Assembly: GCF_902506065.1 (NCBI RefSeq)
Contig: NZ_LR732912.1
Location: forward strand, 2,661,016 to 2,725,015
DNA: 64,000 nucleotides
Source of the DNA: Arthrobacter sp. 9V
GTDB taxonomy: Bacteria > Actinomycetota > Actinomycetes > Actinomycetales > Micrococcaceae
Direction of reading: 5' to 3'
The notes beneath the pieces are model-generated. The model searched no databases. It was not told the origin of the DNA and saw nothing but the letters and a program-made list of their open reading frames with translations. Made by a program: the position numbers and the translations under genes. This document shows, one piece after another, positions 9,426 through 18,159 of this stretch. How positions within the stretch are numbered: position 1 is the stretch's first letter; the number at the start of each line of letters is the position of its first letter.

Positions 9426-11068
9426 GCTAGAAGTCGAACGTGGTTCGACGATCTGAATAGGGGGTTCGTTCGTGTTGCCACTGCCGAGGAGGTGGTTCTC
9501 CTGGGCATGTGGTTGCTCTGGCCCTGTCTGCCTCGGATTAGGGGCAAGACGGCACGGCTAGTTTTGACTTTCCGCCGCCCGTCAGGCATGGAACTTGGCC
9601 ATGAGTCCGCACTAAAGGTGAAACGCTGGCTTCAACGAGGTAGTGGTCCTCGCACTTGGGCCAATAGAAATGGGCTATTCGTAGCTGGTGAACACCCTTC
9701 ATCGCTAATGTGACATACGTTACTGTGGATGCAAGTAGTGAATAACTGTTCAGTGGTAAGAATTATCAAGCGACTTTGGACAGTTGTACTCTTGAGCCCA
9801 TCGCGGCTGGTGTATCTTTGCCCCGCCGTTCACCGGGCTGCAGCCCTAGGAAGCTTAGGCCTGCCGCCGGAGGTGCGCAGTAAGAAGGCATGGTTAGCGG
9901 CTATCACCTGATGTGTCGCGTTGCTAGACGCTGCTGGACGGGAAATCGAAGTTGCGTCCCTGGTCTCGCAGCGTTCACTTCGCAGAATCACACAAAAGAG
10001 CAGGGCCTTTGTGACGATTTCCACCATGACGTCTGGTCGCCTTCCACCTACTGTCAATGGACAGGCGTGCCGATAGAGCCGCAGCACCGTGCTCTTACCT
10101 GCAGGTCGCCCGGTAGACACGCCCCGTACGCGGATCGTAGTGCAGACAGGACAAGATTTCATGAATACATCCAGCTCGGACGAGCCCAGAGCCTCTAGCT
10201 TCAAGTTATTACCCAGCCGGCAGCGGGAGATACGACTTCCAGTTGAAGCCGTCGCATGGGGCTGTGAAGCGGAGCCGTGCAGGTTTTGCAGCATCCCGGA
10301 AACTGATTGATGAGCTGGTGCCGCGGAATCGATGAAGGATCTTTATGTTTGCCACGATGGCACGTGCCCCGTTGGTGAACCTCAGACTAGGGCACATGCG
10401 CATTAAGATTTTGGGCGCCGGCTTGCGAATAGGCAACCTGATTATTGGACGGCAAGCAGTCTGTCACAAATGCAGGCGGCGTACTCCACGAATCACGACC
10501 AGTGGATACGTGTGCCGGGGGCGTTGCGGACGTTCGTGGCGACGGCGCTAATCATTCAGGGTGACGGCGCGCGTCACCAGGGCCCGCACAATCCTGTGAG
10601 CAAAGTTTTCAAGAAAGCGTCTTTGCTTATTGGCACCCAGCTTAGGAGCCAGCCTGATTTCCATCCCAACACCGATGAAGGTTCATCGGTATCCTCGATG
10701 ACCCTCACTAGTGCACTCGCACCTGTTTCCGTCCTCGTCGGTGCTCTGGCACTGAATAATTGTTGGTGGCGGCAAATCCGTCATCGTGCCCAGCCAACCC
10801 CAACGATCTTCAGTGTTGTACGGTCCGTGGTGGCAGCCAGCACAGCTAGAGTCCGGGCTGCGCCACATGGTCCCGATCTTGCGAGCTATATCTAAAAATA
10901 GTGCCACAGGCGGATCCACCTTTCTTGCCGGCTGATGGCTCTTAATGATCGTCAACTTCCCTAATTCGATGTCCTAGCCACCCTGCCGTCTCCAAGCCAA
11001 GCTCTCGCGTTGGCAGAAGACTTTCCGGTTCGCATTTATCGAATGCCCCTTGGCTCAGCAAATCGCTT
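9426..11068. other. 1.6-kb stretch without a recognisable gene
   Basis: Reading frames here are short, lack credible ribosome sites and show no family motif. One minus-strand frame near 10160 contains a CPVC pair that recalls the zinc ribbon of ISL3 transposases, but the rest does not follow. The base AACTGTTCAGT (9744-9754) nearly repeats AACTGTTCGGT at 763-773 upstream of the PucR gene. Confidence 0.5.
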
Positions 11069-11737
11069 TTAAGAACTCGGAGCGCTTCCCGCCGGGAGGA
11101 GCCGGCGTAGCTGTTCCTCTGTGTCGATGTCTTCCCCAGTAGATTCGTCACTGCAATCGACTAGGTCGAGAAGCCCGGGATTGTCCCGAATAAACGCTCT
11201 GGCCCCGGCGTCGCCGACGACAGTGCTGCTGACGGCTTCACGAAGCTGCACGTCAATGAGCATCGGATGTCCTCTTAAGAGCTGGTTTCCGCCGCAGGGC
11301 TCCGTGTAGGCCGCTGCGGTGATGCGTCCTGGACGATGCTCGGTCAACAGGCGCCTCACGGTGTCTTCAGTAAGTCCTGGCTGATCCACCAGCGCTACGA
11401 GAAGATGGTCATCAGCTCGTGCCGCATCATCTCCGATGAGGTAAGAGCTGCCCATACCCGAGTGCCACTCAGGGTTTACCAATGTTTGGTATGAATCGAG
11501 GCGCACTCTCGCTCTGACTGCTGCCGCATCTGACCCAAGAACTACCAATACTTCACGGCAGCCCCCCGCAAGTAGTTTTGCGGCGATTATCTCAACGAGT
11601 GGGCGCCCACGGAGATGCAAAAGTGCCTTTGGTCCGCGACCGAGACGGGTTCCTGCGCCAGCGGCGAGCAACACGCCCGTTGTCTTGACCTCATTCCAAT
11701 CTTTCAAGGAAACCCTATTCCTGGCCCTCTTCAACAT
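11069..11737 (-). CDS. MobA-like NTP transferase (MocA cytidylyltransferase or nicotine blue oxidoreductase NboR family)
   Basis: The protein begins with the nucleotidyltransferase loop LLAAGAGTRLGRGPKALL, and has an ALVDQPG metal/nucleotide motif around two-fifths along, as in MobA/MocA proteins. NDH and KDH of the pAO1 pathway use molybdopterin cytosine dinucleotide, so a MocA (CTP:molybdopterin cytidylyltransferase) would be needed. Proteins annotated as nicotine blue oxidoreductase (NboR, reducing the pathway's blue dimer) belong to the same fold family, and the sequence alone does not separate the two. Start is uncertain: ATG 11737 overlaps the preceding stop, TTG 11707 has a better spaced AGGG. 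It is the last gene of the long minus-strand array. Confidence 0.8.
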   Translation of the reverse strand: MLKRARNRVSLKDWNEVKTTGVLLAAGAGTRLGRGPKALLHLRGRPLVEIIAAKLLAGGCREVLVVLGSDAAAVRARVRLDSYQTLVNPEWHSGMGSSYLIGDDAARADDHLLVALVDQPGLTEDTVRRLLTEHRPGRITAAAYTEPCGGNQLLRGHPMLIDVQLREAVSSTVVGDAGARAFIRDNPGLLDLVDCSDESTGEDIDTEEQLRRLLPAGSAPSS

Positions 11738-11999
11738 GTAGGTCCCATTGGCCGGTCGGACCGCGGTGGAGGTCATAGTCAAGGCATAAAATCAGTTTCC
11801 TCTCGCCTAAACCAAACTGCCGGATCCAGATGATCCCAAGGTCAGGGGCAGTAAGATCCACTAGACCGGAGCTAATCAGGACGTTGCCTTCCCAAGCATT
11901 GATTGGATCTCCTGGCTGGAGCATCTCAATGTCCTGGTGGTCGTTGTCGTAAAAATCCGTTGACTTTGTGGGGTCACCAGTCTGTTCTAGCAGCGACAT
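11715..11999 (-). CDS. Conserved-looking 94-residue protein of unknown function
   Basis: The frame starts at ATG 11999 with a good GGAGAGG site about 6-9 nt upstream and overlaps the start region of the downstream NTP transferase, as expected inside an operon. The product is acidic, soluble and has no signal peptide, transmembrane helix, cysteine cluster or motif I recognise; its central part is rich in Ile/Leu/Trp beta-strand-like residues (IIWIRQFGLGERKLILCL). Its place between XdhC and a MocA/NboR-like protein suggests a role in molybdo-enzyme assembly or in handling trihydroxypyridine and nicotine blue; this is inference only. Confidence 0.65.
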   Translation of the reverse strand: MSLLEQTGDPTKSTDFYDNDHQDIEMLQPGDPINAWEGNVLISSGLVDLTAPDLGIIWIRQFGLGERKLILCLDYDLHRGPTGQWDLHVEEGQE

Positions 12000-12074
12000 A
12001 GTTTTTCCTCTCCCAATGGGCGACGGGCCGCTTGGACAATGGCTTTTGTATTTTGACAGGCATTCGCCCTCCGC

Positions 12075-13208
12075 CTAGAGGGAGTGCGAATGCACAGTGC
12101 CGGGTAACTGACTAAGAGGACGACCTGTGCCGGTCCAGCGTTCAGCGATGATCTCTGCCACGATGGACACCGCCGTTTCTTCGGGCGTCCGGCCGCCCAA
12201 GTCAAGCCCGATCGGGCTGTGCAGTTCCGCAATTTGCGACTCACCGACTCCGGCTTGGTGAAGGCGGGTAATTCGGTCATCATGAGTTTTGCGTGAGCCC
12301 ATGGCACCGATGTATGCGGGCTTTGCAGCGCCCTCGAGCCTCAGTGCGATATCCAAGACGGGCACATCAAACTTAGGGTCATGGGTCAAGACACAGATGG
12401 CGGTTCGGTTGTCTATATTTCCCTTATCTAGCTCCTCTTGGAGATAAACATGAGGCCACGACACTACTACCTGGTCTGCCGCTGGGAATCTCGCCGTGGT
12501 GGCGAACACGGGGCGCGCATCACAGACTGTCACTTGAAACCCAATCATCGACCCAGCTCGCGCAACAGCAGCGGCGAAATCGATAGCACCGAAAACGATC
12601 ATTCTGGGTTGGGGCTGGTAGGAAGCAACAAATACTTTTGCCCCTGTTTCCATCCGTTCCCCTTCCGGTCCGTACATCAGCACGCCGGATTCACCGGAGG
12701 CAAGGAGACCTCGCGCATCGTCGATGACTGCGTGGTCGAGTTCCGAACTGCCGTGTGTTCCGGAAGTCTCGGCCGGCCAAATAACGATTCTGTTTCCGAC
12801 CCTTTCACGGTGAGGATGTTCCACCACAGTTGCGATGGCTACCGGATTGCCGTTGTGGATGTCGTGAATGACATCAGCCATCTCCGGAAATCCTTCAGGA
12901 GTGATTCGTTCAACGAACACATCGATTATTCCGCCGCACGTCAAGCCAACGGCCAAGGCATCGTCGTCGCTATATCCGAAGCTATGCAATACCGGCGTTC
13001 CGTCCTCGATCACCTCTTGAGCGATATGGTAAACGGCCCCCTCAACACACCCCCCGGAGACGGAACCTACGGCTTCACCTAGCGTGCCTACAGCCATAGC
13101 CGCGCCCGGTGGACGAGGAGCTGATTTCGATGTGCTGACCACGGTGGCAAGGGCGAAGATCTCGTCCCGTTTCGTCCAATCAGCTACTGCTTCTATAACG
13201 TCACGCAT
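12075..13208 (-). CDS. XdhC/CoxI-family molybdo-enzyme maturation factor
   Basis: XdhC proteins bind molybdenum cofactor, promote its sulfuration and hand it to xanthine-oxidase-family enzymes. The 377-residue protein has the N-terminal CoxI-type domain with SVSGGCVEGAV (about residue 50) and TCGGIIDVFVE (about 90), and the C-terminal XdhC Rossmann domain with YIGAMGSRKTHDDR and SPIGLDLGGRTPEETAVSI. The start overlaps the coxE-like stop by 8 nt, indicating coupling. It would serve KdhL/M/S and NdhL/M/S. The whole cassette sits downstream of kdhL in one direction. Confidence 0.92.
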   Translation of the reverse strand: MRDVIEAVADWTKRDEIFALATVVSTSKSAPRPPGAAMAVGTLGEAVGSVSGGCVEGAVYHIAQEVIEDGTPVLHSFGYSDDDALAVGLTCGGIIDVFVERITPEGFPEMADVIHDIHNGNPVAIATVVEHPHRERVGNRIVIWPAETSGTHGSSELDHAVIDDARGLLASGESGVLMYGPEGERMETGAKVFVASYQPQPRMIVFGAIDFAAAVARAGSMIGFQVTVCDARPVFATTARFPAADQVVVSWPHVYLQEELDKGNIDNRTAICVLTHDPKFDVPVLDIALRLEGAAKPAYIGAMGSRKTHDDRITRLHQAGVGESQIAELHSPIGLDLGGRTPEETAVSIVAEIIAERWTGTGRPLSQLPGTVHSHSL

Positions 13209-14292
13209 TTGCTATCCGATCTGCTAGGTCCCTGAAGGCAGCCAGAGTATGTCCGGCCACCAATGCATCGATGTGAGGGAGAACAGCTCGAATGCCGCTC
13301 TGAATGGGTTCGTATCCCGGCTTACCTCGGTGGGGGTTTGACCAAATGACGCAATGGGCCAACCCGCGGAGCCTCGAGAGCTGGGTTGCCAACTCCGCCG
13401 GATCGCCGCGCTCCCATCCGTCACTAGCAATCACGATCACTGATCGCCTCAGCATCGCGTGTTGTCCCCAAATCCGAATGAAGGCCTTCATTGCCTCCCC
13501 CAGGCGTGTGCCACCCGACCAATCGGGCACCACCAAACCAGCATCGATCAGTGCCATCTCAGGGTCCGGATGTCGTAAAGCTGCCGTAACCCTCGTTAGG
13601 CGGGTTCCGATCGTAAATACTTCCGTTGTGTGGGCCGCTTGGGTCAAGAAACGATGTGCGAACCTGAGGTAACTGTCTGCGTAGGACTCCATGGATCCTG
13701 ATACGTCAATAATTAAAACCACTCGCCTGGGCCTCTCCGCGTGCTGCCGATACCGAAGAGGACTGGGTTCTCCGCCCCTCCTCAGCTGGTCTCTGACGGT
13801 GTGGACGGGGTCTATGCTTTTGTGGCGGTGAGTCCGCACATATCTAGATCTTCTCTTGGGTGCCCTAACAGGCAATTGGGCGAAGGCCCGCGCCAGATAC
13901 TGCCTCTCCTCGACGGACATCAAGGCCACGTCCCGGTGCTGGAGTGACTCATCCTTGCTGGCTATGGCGATTTGCTGTTCGTTTTCGGAATCACCGTTCT
14001 CCCCAGCTTCTGTTTCGGGCAGACCCGCCACCGTAGTTTCTTGAAGAACCACCGGCGGCGTCAGTACTGCTGAGAACCACTTACGAAACACACGGTCATA
14101 GATCTCGAATTCGGACTGACGCCGGCACAGGCTTGCGCGCCCGGTCCAGAAGACCTCATCCCGTCGCTGAACATCCACGATGTTTAAGGATTGCAGATAC
14201 AGTTGCGCCTGGTCGGAACCGATTGTCATACCAGCATCTCTAAGCGCGTCTATGAAACCGTAGAAGATTCTTAAACCAATTTGTGAACTCAT
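13201..14292 (-). CDS. CoxE-like VWA-domain protein
   Basis: The 363-residue protein matches the CoxE family (VWA domain containing CoxE-like proteins). A complete MIDAS metal site appears as IDVSGSM (about residues 195-200), with downstream Thr and Asp positions in TRLTRVT and VIASDGWERGD. CoxE works with the MoxR-type ATPase CoxD in maturing the active site of carbon monoxide dehydrogenase. Its partner ATPase lies 15 nt upstream. Here it probably assists active-site assembly of the Mo hydroxylases NDH or KDH, neither of which is a CO dehydrogenase. Confidence 0.9.
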   Translation of the reverse strand: MSSQIGLRIFYGFIDALRDAGMTIGSDQAQLYLQSLNIVDVQRRDEVFWTGRASLCRRQSEFEIYDRVFRKWFSAVLTPPVVLQETTVAGLPETEAGENGDSENEQQIAIASKDESLQHRDVALMSVEERQYLARAFAQLPVRAPKRRSRYVRTHRHKSIDPVHTVRDQLRRGGEPSPLRYRQHAERPRRVVLIIDVSGSMESYADSYLRFAHRFLTQAAHTTEVFTIGTRLTRVTAALRHPDPEMALIDAGLVVPDWSGGTRLGEAMKAFIRIWGQHAMLRRSVIVIASDGWERGDPAELATQLSRLRGLAHCVIWSNPHRGKPGYEPIQSGIRAVLPHIDALVAGHTLAAFRDLADRIANA

Positions 14293-14307
14293 TGATGACC
14301 ACCCCGG

Positions 14308-15198
14308 TTAGCTCGGGAACACTGACTTTAGGGATTCCAGGACAATTTCTCGGTCATCCTGATCCTTGCAAAGCGCTCCAATAGACAAGGCAGCAGTGTC
14401 GGAATCTATATCCCCGCCCCCCAGATGGTTCAACGCCTGTGCCCAGTCCAGCGCTTCCGCGACGCCCGGGGATCGCTTGAGTCGCCCTTGATTTCTCAGT
14501 GACTGGACTACCTCGACGACCTTCCGCGCCAGATCCTGGTCCACATTGGGAAGGCGGGTCTTGATGATCTCCAATTCACGGGTCGGTCCAGGATGATCAA
14601 TCCAGTGGTAATAGCAACGGCGTTTCAGAGCCTCATGAAGTTCACGAGTGCGGTTCGAGGTGAGTATGACCAGGGGTGGAACGCTTGCCGTAATCGTGCC
14701 CAGCTCGGGTATTGAGATCTGGTTGGAAGCAAGCACTTCCAACAGAAAGGCTTCGAACTCATCATCAGCGCGGTCGACTTCGTCGATCAGCAGCACTGAT
14801 GGCCCCCCTTGTAGGGCCCGTAGAATAGGTCGCGGCGACAGGAACCGTTCGGTATAGAGGGATTTTTCCAGTTCGTCCGGTTTCACTGTTGAGCCTGCGG
14901 CCTCTAAGGACCGCAAATGGAGAATCTGACGTGAAAAATCCCAGTCATAGAGGGCTTGGGTGGATTCGATTCCCTCGTAGCACTGGAGGCGGATCAACGG
15001 CATGGAGAGTGCTTTAGCCAAGGCCTCTGCCAAAGCGGTTTTGCCGGTTCCCGGAGCACCCTCCAAAAGCAGAGGTCGCTTCATCGTCACAGCCAAGAAG
15101 GCAGTCGTTGATAGACCCTCATCGGCCAGGTAACTGACCGCCCTCAGTTGCGCAGCCATGTCGCTGGGACTATGGGGCCTGACTATCGGGTTGTTCAT
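14308..15198 (-). CDS. MoxR/CoxD-type AAA+ ATPase
   Basis: The 296-residue AAA+ protein has Walker A GAPGTGKTALAE (about residue 50), Walker B VLLIDEVDRAD (about 145-150), sensor LTSNRTRELHEALKRRC and the lid region of the MoxR family. The ATG at 15198 has AAGGCGG 7-8 nt upstream and is preferred to a longer start at 15213. With the CoxE-like protein downstream it forms the usual ATPase/VWA chaperone pair of Mo hydroxylase maturation. A GC-rich hairpin (15250-15289) lies in the 130-nt gap before it. Confidence 0.92.
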   Translation of the reverse strand: MNNPIVRPHSPSDMAAQLRAVSYLADEGLSTTAFLAVTMKRPLLLEGAPGTGKTALAEALAKALSMPLIRLQCYEGIESTQALYDWDFSRQILHLRSLEAAGSTVKPDELEKSLYTERFLSPRPILRALQGGPSVLLIDEVDRADDEFEAFLLEVLASNQISIPELGTITASVPPLVILTSNRTRELHEALKRRCYYHWIDHPGPTRELEIIKTRLPNVDQDLARKVVEVVQSLRNQGRLKRSPGVAEALDWAQALNHLGGGDIDSDTAALSIGALCKDQDDREIVLESLKSVFPS

Positions 15199-15249
15199 TC
15201 GTCCGCCTTGCATATTGATTTTGCATTTGCCAAAGCTTGGCTACTGGCC

Positions 15250-15289
15250 CGGCGCGCGCCACTTGGAGAATTTCGGATGGCGCGCGCCG
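15250..15289. repeat. Two copies of the GGCGCGCGCC palindrome forming a 12-bp hairpin inside the operon
   Basis: CGGCGCGCGCCA (15250-15261) and TGGCGCGCGCCG (15278-15289) are perfect complements around a 16-nt loop, between the omega-amidase stop and the ATPase start. There is no T run, so attenuation or mRNA processing is as likely as termination. Confidence 0.6.
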
Positions 15290-15331
15290 AATGAGGTGAG
15301 GATCAGACCTCAACTTCAGACCATAGAAGGA

Positions 15332-16237
15332 CTAACGTCCATAAGACGCCTTCGCTAGTGTAGAGAGCCGCCGCTCCCTCAAGTGCTTGCCTTGGATATC
15401 CCAGATGTCCGCCCGTTGATCGGTCAAAACAGGGAACGAGTGCCGGAATTTGCGTAGCGCATCGAGATCGAGCGAGGCAGAAATAACCGTTTCTTCACGC
15501 CCGGCCCGTGCAAGGATATCTCCGTTGCCGTCAATAATCTGACTGTTCCCTCCGAGCTCAATCCCTTGATCAACCCCTGTCATGTTGCACTGGATTACAA
15601 ATGACTGATTCTCGATGGCTCGAGCCTGACCCAAGACCTTCCAGTGCTCCACTCGCGACATCGGCCAACAGGCAGGTATCAAATTCAGAGCGGTGCCCTC
15701 GGCGGACAGGTGGCGATACAGCTCAGGGAACCGAAGGTCATAGCACGTGCTTAGCCCCGTCGCAGCTCTAGCATCTCCCACTTGAATTTCCACAACAACA
15801 GGCTGGTCGCCCGCCGCGATGAGCTTCGGTTCCCCATCAGAGAAGCCGAAACGGTGGATCTTTCTGTAGGTCGCGTGCACCGCGCCGGCTGCGTTGTAAA
15901 GTACAGAAGTATTCCACATGCTCCCGGCGGCATCGCCCTGACCTGCTTCTATGTACGATCCGGCGTGCAACCACGCCTTCTTGTGCTTGGCAAGTGCGGA
16001 CAGGCGAACAAGTACGTCACTATCAAGCGATATGGCGTCAGCGCGCCAAGTTTCATAGGAAAATCCACCGTGCAGCCACAGTTCGGGGAGCACAATCAGG
16101 TCTGCATCTTCAACGTCAGAAACCAAGCGCTCCAGTCGAGAAACCCTGGATTTGAATGGCTCTGCCGAGTCAAATTCCATTTGCACCGCAGCTACTGTGA
16201 GTTGCCCCTTGTTCAGCGCTTGTTCGTTCTTAACCAT
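15332..16237 (-). CDS. Nitrilase-family omega-amidase (2-oxoglutaramate amidase)
   Basis: The 301-residue carbon-nitrogen hydrolase shows the full nitrilase triad: Glu52 (LIVLPELWL), Lys126 (YRKIHRF) and Cys165 (STCYDLRFPELYR). pAO1-type nicotine clusters carry an omega-amidase that hydrolyses 2-oxoglutaramate to 2-oxoglutarate and ammonia, the last step of pyridine-ring breakdown, and this gene occupies the expected place near DHPH. The start ATG 16237 lies 5 nt after the CoxG-like stop. Substrate is inferred from context; the family also contains other amidases. Confidence 0.87.
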   Translation of the reverse strand: MVKNEQALNKGQLTVAAVQMEFDSAEPFKSRVSRLERLVSDVEDADLIVLPELWLHGGFSYETWRADAISLDSDVLVRLSALAKHKKAWLHAGSYIEAGQGDAAGSMWNTSVLYNAAGAVHATYRKIHRFGFSDGEPKLIAAGDQPVVVEIQVGDARAATGLSTCYDLRFPELYRHLSAEGTALNLIPACWPMSRVEHWKVLGQARAIENQSFVIQCNMTGVDQGIELGGNSQIIDGNGDILARAGREETVISASLDLDALRKFRHSFPVLTDQRADIWDIQGKHLRERRLSTLAKASYGR

Positions 16238-16242
16238 CAGGC

Positions 16243-16953
16243 TCAGGACCTACGGGTACGCCCGGAGGCAACGCCTGCAGCGAAGACCGCTATCAAGGCT
16301 GCTACTACAGAAACGAGAGTGGGCAGCCACGGACCCAGCGACTGGCTTTGTGCTTCCGCTGACTGGCTCTTCTTGCCTGCTCGTGTTTCCTTGGCAAGTT
16401 TGATGAGGTCTAGCGCTTCTGGCTCTGTCTGGGGCGCGCGCCGAAGTTCCGCGCCTGCACCCGCTTCGCTTTTGGCTACTTCGGTAGCCGGGCCGCTGGC
16501 CTGTCCGCTCCCGCCGGTCATTTCTACGGCGAGCCTCTGGGCAAAGACTCCGAGGATAGCAGTCGCCGCTTCGTTGATAACGCCTCGCCCGAACTGCGCG
16601 ATTTTGCCCGTCATATCAAGCTCTGTTTCCACGATGACTGTGGCTCCATTGGCTTCGGGTTCAAGGCGAGCGGTAATGGTCGCTGTCATGTTGCCTTGTC
16701 CACGGGCATCCTTAGCACGTGCCTGGATGACTGCGCGCCGGCCTTTTTCGTCGACCTCTATGAAGCGAGCAACACCGACATATTCGGCGGTGATTGGACC
16801 GACCTTGATCTTTGCTTTGCCCTCATACTCCTCACCGTCAACGCTAGTGATGGAAGCTCCAGGAAGCATCGGCGCAATCCGTTCGAGATCCAGCAATACA
16901 GGCCATGCCTCCTCCGGGGGGACGGGGACATTGAAAGAGTTCGTCATCTCCAT
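16243..16953 (-). CDS. CoxG-like SRPBCC protein with C-terminal membrane anchor
   Basis: The 236-residue protein has a START/SRPBCC fold of the CoxG family (about 1-150), a polar Ala/Gln-rich linker and one C-terminal transmembrane helix (about 212-232) ending in basic residues. CoxG anchors Mo hydroxylase to the cytoplasmic membrane near the electron acceptor in CO oxidisers. Here it probably tethers KDH or NDH, which need an electron acceptor. AAGGAA stands 8 nt before the start. Same-strand neighbours are spaced 12 nt (DHPH) and 5 nt (amidase). Confidence 0.9.
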   Translation of the reverse strand: MEMTNSFNVPVPPEEAWPVLLDLERIAPMLPGASITSVDGEEYEGKAKIKVGPITAEYVGVARFIEVDEKGRRAVIQARAKDARGQGNMTATITARLEPEANGATVIVETELDMTGKIAQFGRGVINEAATAILGVFAQRLAVEMTGGSGQASGPATEVAKSEAGAGAELRRAPQTEPEALDLIKLAKETRAGKKSQSAEAQSQSLGPWLPTLVSVVAALIAVFAAGVASGRTRRS

Positions 16954-16965
16954 GTTGGGTATTCC

Positions 16966-18159
16966 TTAATAACTATCGAGAACGGATGTTGTGTCTACTT
17001 TGGGCAAGCCAAACGCAAATGCAGGATTACCGGGTTCGAACGGCCCACCATGCTGCAGGCTGGCGGCCATCGTCTGTACCTTCTGCAGATACCCATTGCC
17101 TTGCCGCAATTGGCGAGATTCCCAGGCTTGCAGGGCCTTGGGCAGATCGTCATTTTTCGCGAACACTTCTGCGAGGGTCCGCGCATCGTCGCATGCTTTG
17201 GCACCACCCGCGGCAGCGTGTGGACGGGGAGTTACAGCCGCATCTCCAATCAGCACGATGCGGCCGTGAACCATGTGGTCCACCGTGGCGTCAGCCACAA
17301 CTGTCACGAACGGAGAAGGTGCATTTAGAACAAGTGCGCTGAAAGGCGCGAAAAGACGTTCTCCCCTGCTGTGGAACTGGCGAAGGTTGTGGGGATTCAG
17401 TGAGTTGTTGTGTACCGACGTTGGAAGCCGGATGCCCCGAATGTCTGTCATCAGTTCATCGATGTCATTACCTTCAGCGACGTTCCAGTACCACTGAAAG
17501 TTCAGTCGCGGTGACTCCGTCTGCTCTCCGCCGGGGATGGGGTAGGCGATGAGATGACCGTCTTCGAGCAGCCCGTAAGTAAACTTGCCATCGAAGTAAT
17601 CCCAGACCTCATCTGAAACTTCACCTGGCTGAAGCAAGCCCCGCCAAGTCACGTAACCGGCATACTGCGGCTCGATTCCCAAGAGCCGCTTTCTGACAAC
17701 CGAAGCGCCGCCATCTGCGGCGATCAGCCAGTCCGTTTCGGACTCGGTGCCGTCCGCGAAGCGCATTACAACCCCATCAGAGTCCTGGTCGAGTCCGACG
17801 AGACACTTACTGGTGTGGTAGCGATCCGGGCCAAACAACTTATAGAGCGCCCCGTACACGGAGTCGTAACTCGTGAATCGCCACTCTGCCGGGACAGACC
17901 CGAACTTGGTTCCGGTCAGCGCGTCGACATACTCCATTGACGATGAAGGAACACTCAGGGACTCCAGTTCAATGCCCTGTTCGAGGATGTAACGAACGAG
18001 TTCAGGCTGAACCACGATGCCAGTTCCGAAACCCGAAAGAGGCTGGGGAGACCGTTCGTATACGTCGACTTCGATGCCAGCATCCCGGAGCATCAGGGCT
18101 GCTGTCAGACCTGAAATAGATCCTCCGACAATGGCGATGCGATCAGTAGTTGCGCTCAT
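16966..18159 (-). CDS. dhpH: 2,6-dihydroxypyridine 3-monooxygenase
   Basis: This FAD-dependent aromatic hydroxylase is 397 residues long, as in pAO1 DHPH. It has the N-terminal Rossmann motif IVGGSISG, a central DG-like motif (LIAADGGASVVRK), and the second FAD motif IVLIGDAAVTPRPHAAAGG around residue 285. It converts 2,6-dihydroxypyridine to 2,3,6-trihydroxypyridine with NADH and O2. Its start overlaps the stop of the cyclase-family gene by 4 nt, so the hydroxylase and the putative hydrolase of its product are translationally linked. Assignment rests on length, sequence resemblance and operon context. Confidence 0.93.
   Translation of the reverse strand: MSATTDRIAIVGGSISGLTAALMLRDAGIEVDVYERSPQPLSGFGTGIVVQPELVRYILEQGIELESLSVPSSSMEYVDALTGTKFGSVPAEWRFTSYDSVYGALYKLFGPDRYHTSKCLVGLDQDSDGVVMRFADGTESETDWLIAADGGASVVRKRLLGIEPQYAGYVTWRGLLQPGEVSDEVWDYFDGKFTYGLLEDGHLIAYPIPGGEQTESPRLNFQWYWNVAEGNDIDELMTDIRGIRLPTSVHNNSLNPHNLRQFHSRGERLFAPFSALVLNAPSPFVTVVADATVDHMVHGRIVLIGDAAVTPRPHAAAGGAKACDDARTLAEVFAKNDDLPKALQAWESRQLRQGNGYLQKVQTMAASLQHGGPFEPGNPAFAFGLPKVDTTSVLDSY

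Noticed and set aside
9830..10294. Possible ISL3-type transposase N-terminus on the minus strand (CPVC pair)
   Set aside because: The cysteine pair and a following RVRG fit, but the rest does not keep the family pattern in any frame and no downstream transposase part is found.
15782..16969. Long plus-strand frame across the CoxG-like and amidase genes (395 residues)
   Set aside because: It is antisense to two genes with full family motifs, shows no motif itself and has Ser/Ala/Pro-rich composition typical of a shadow frame.
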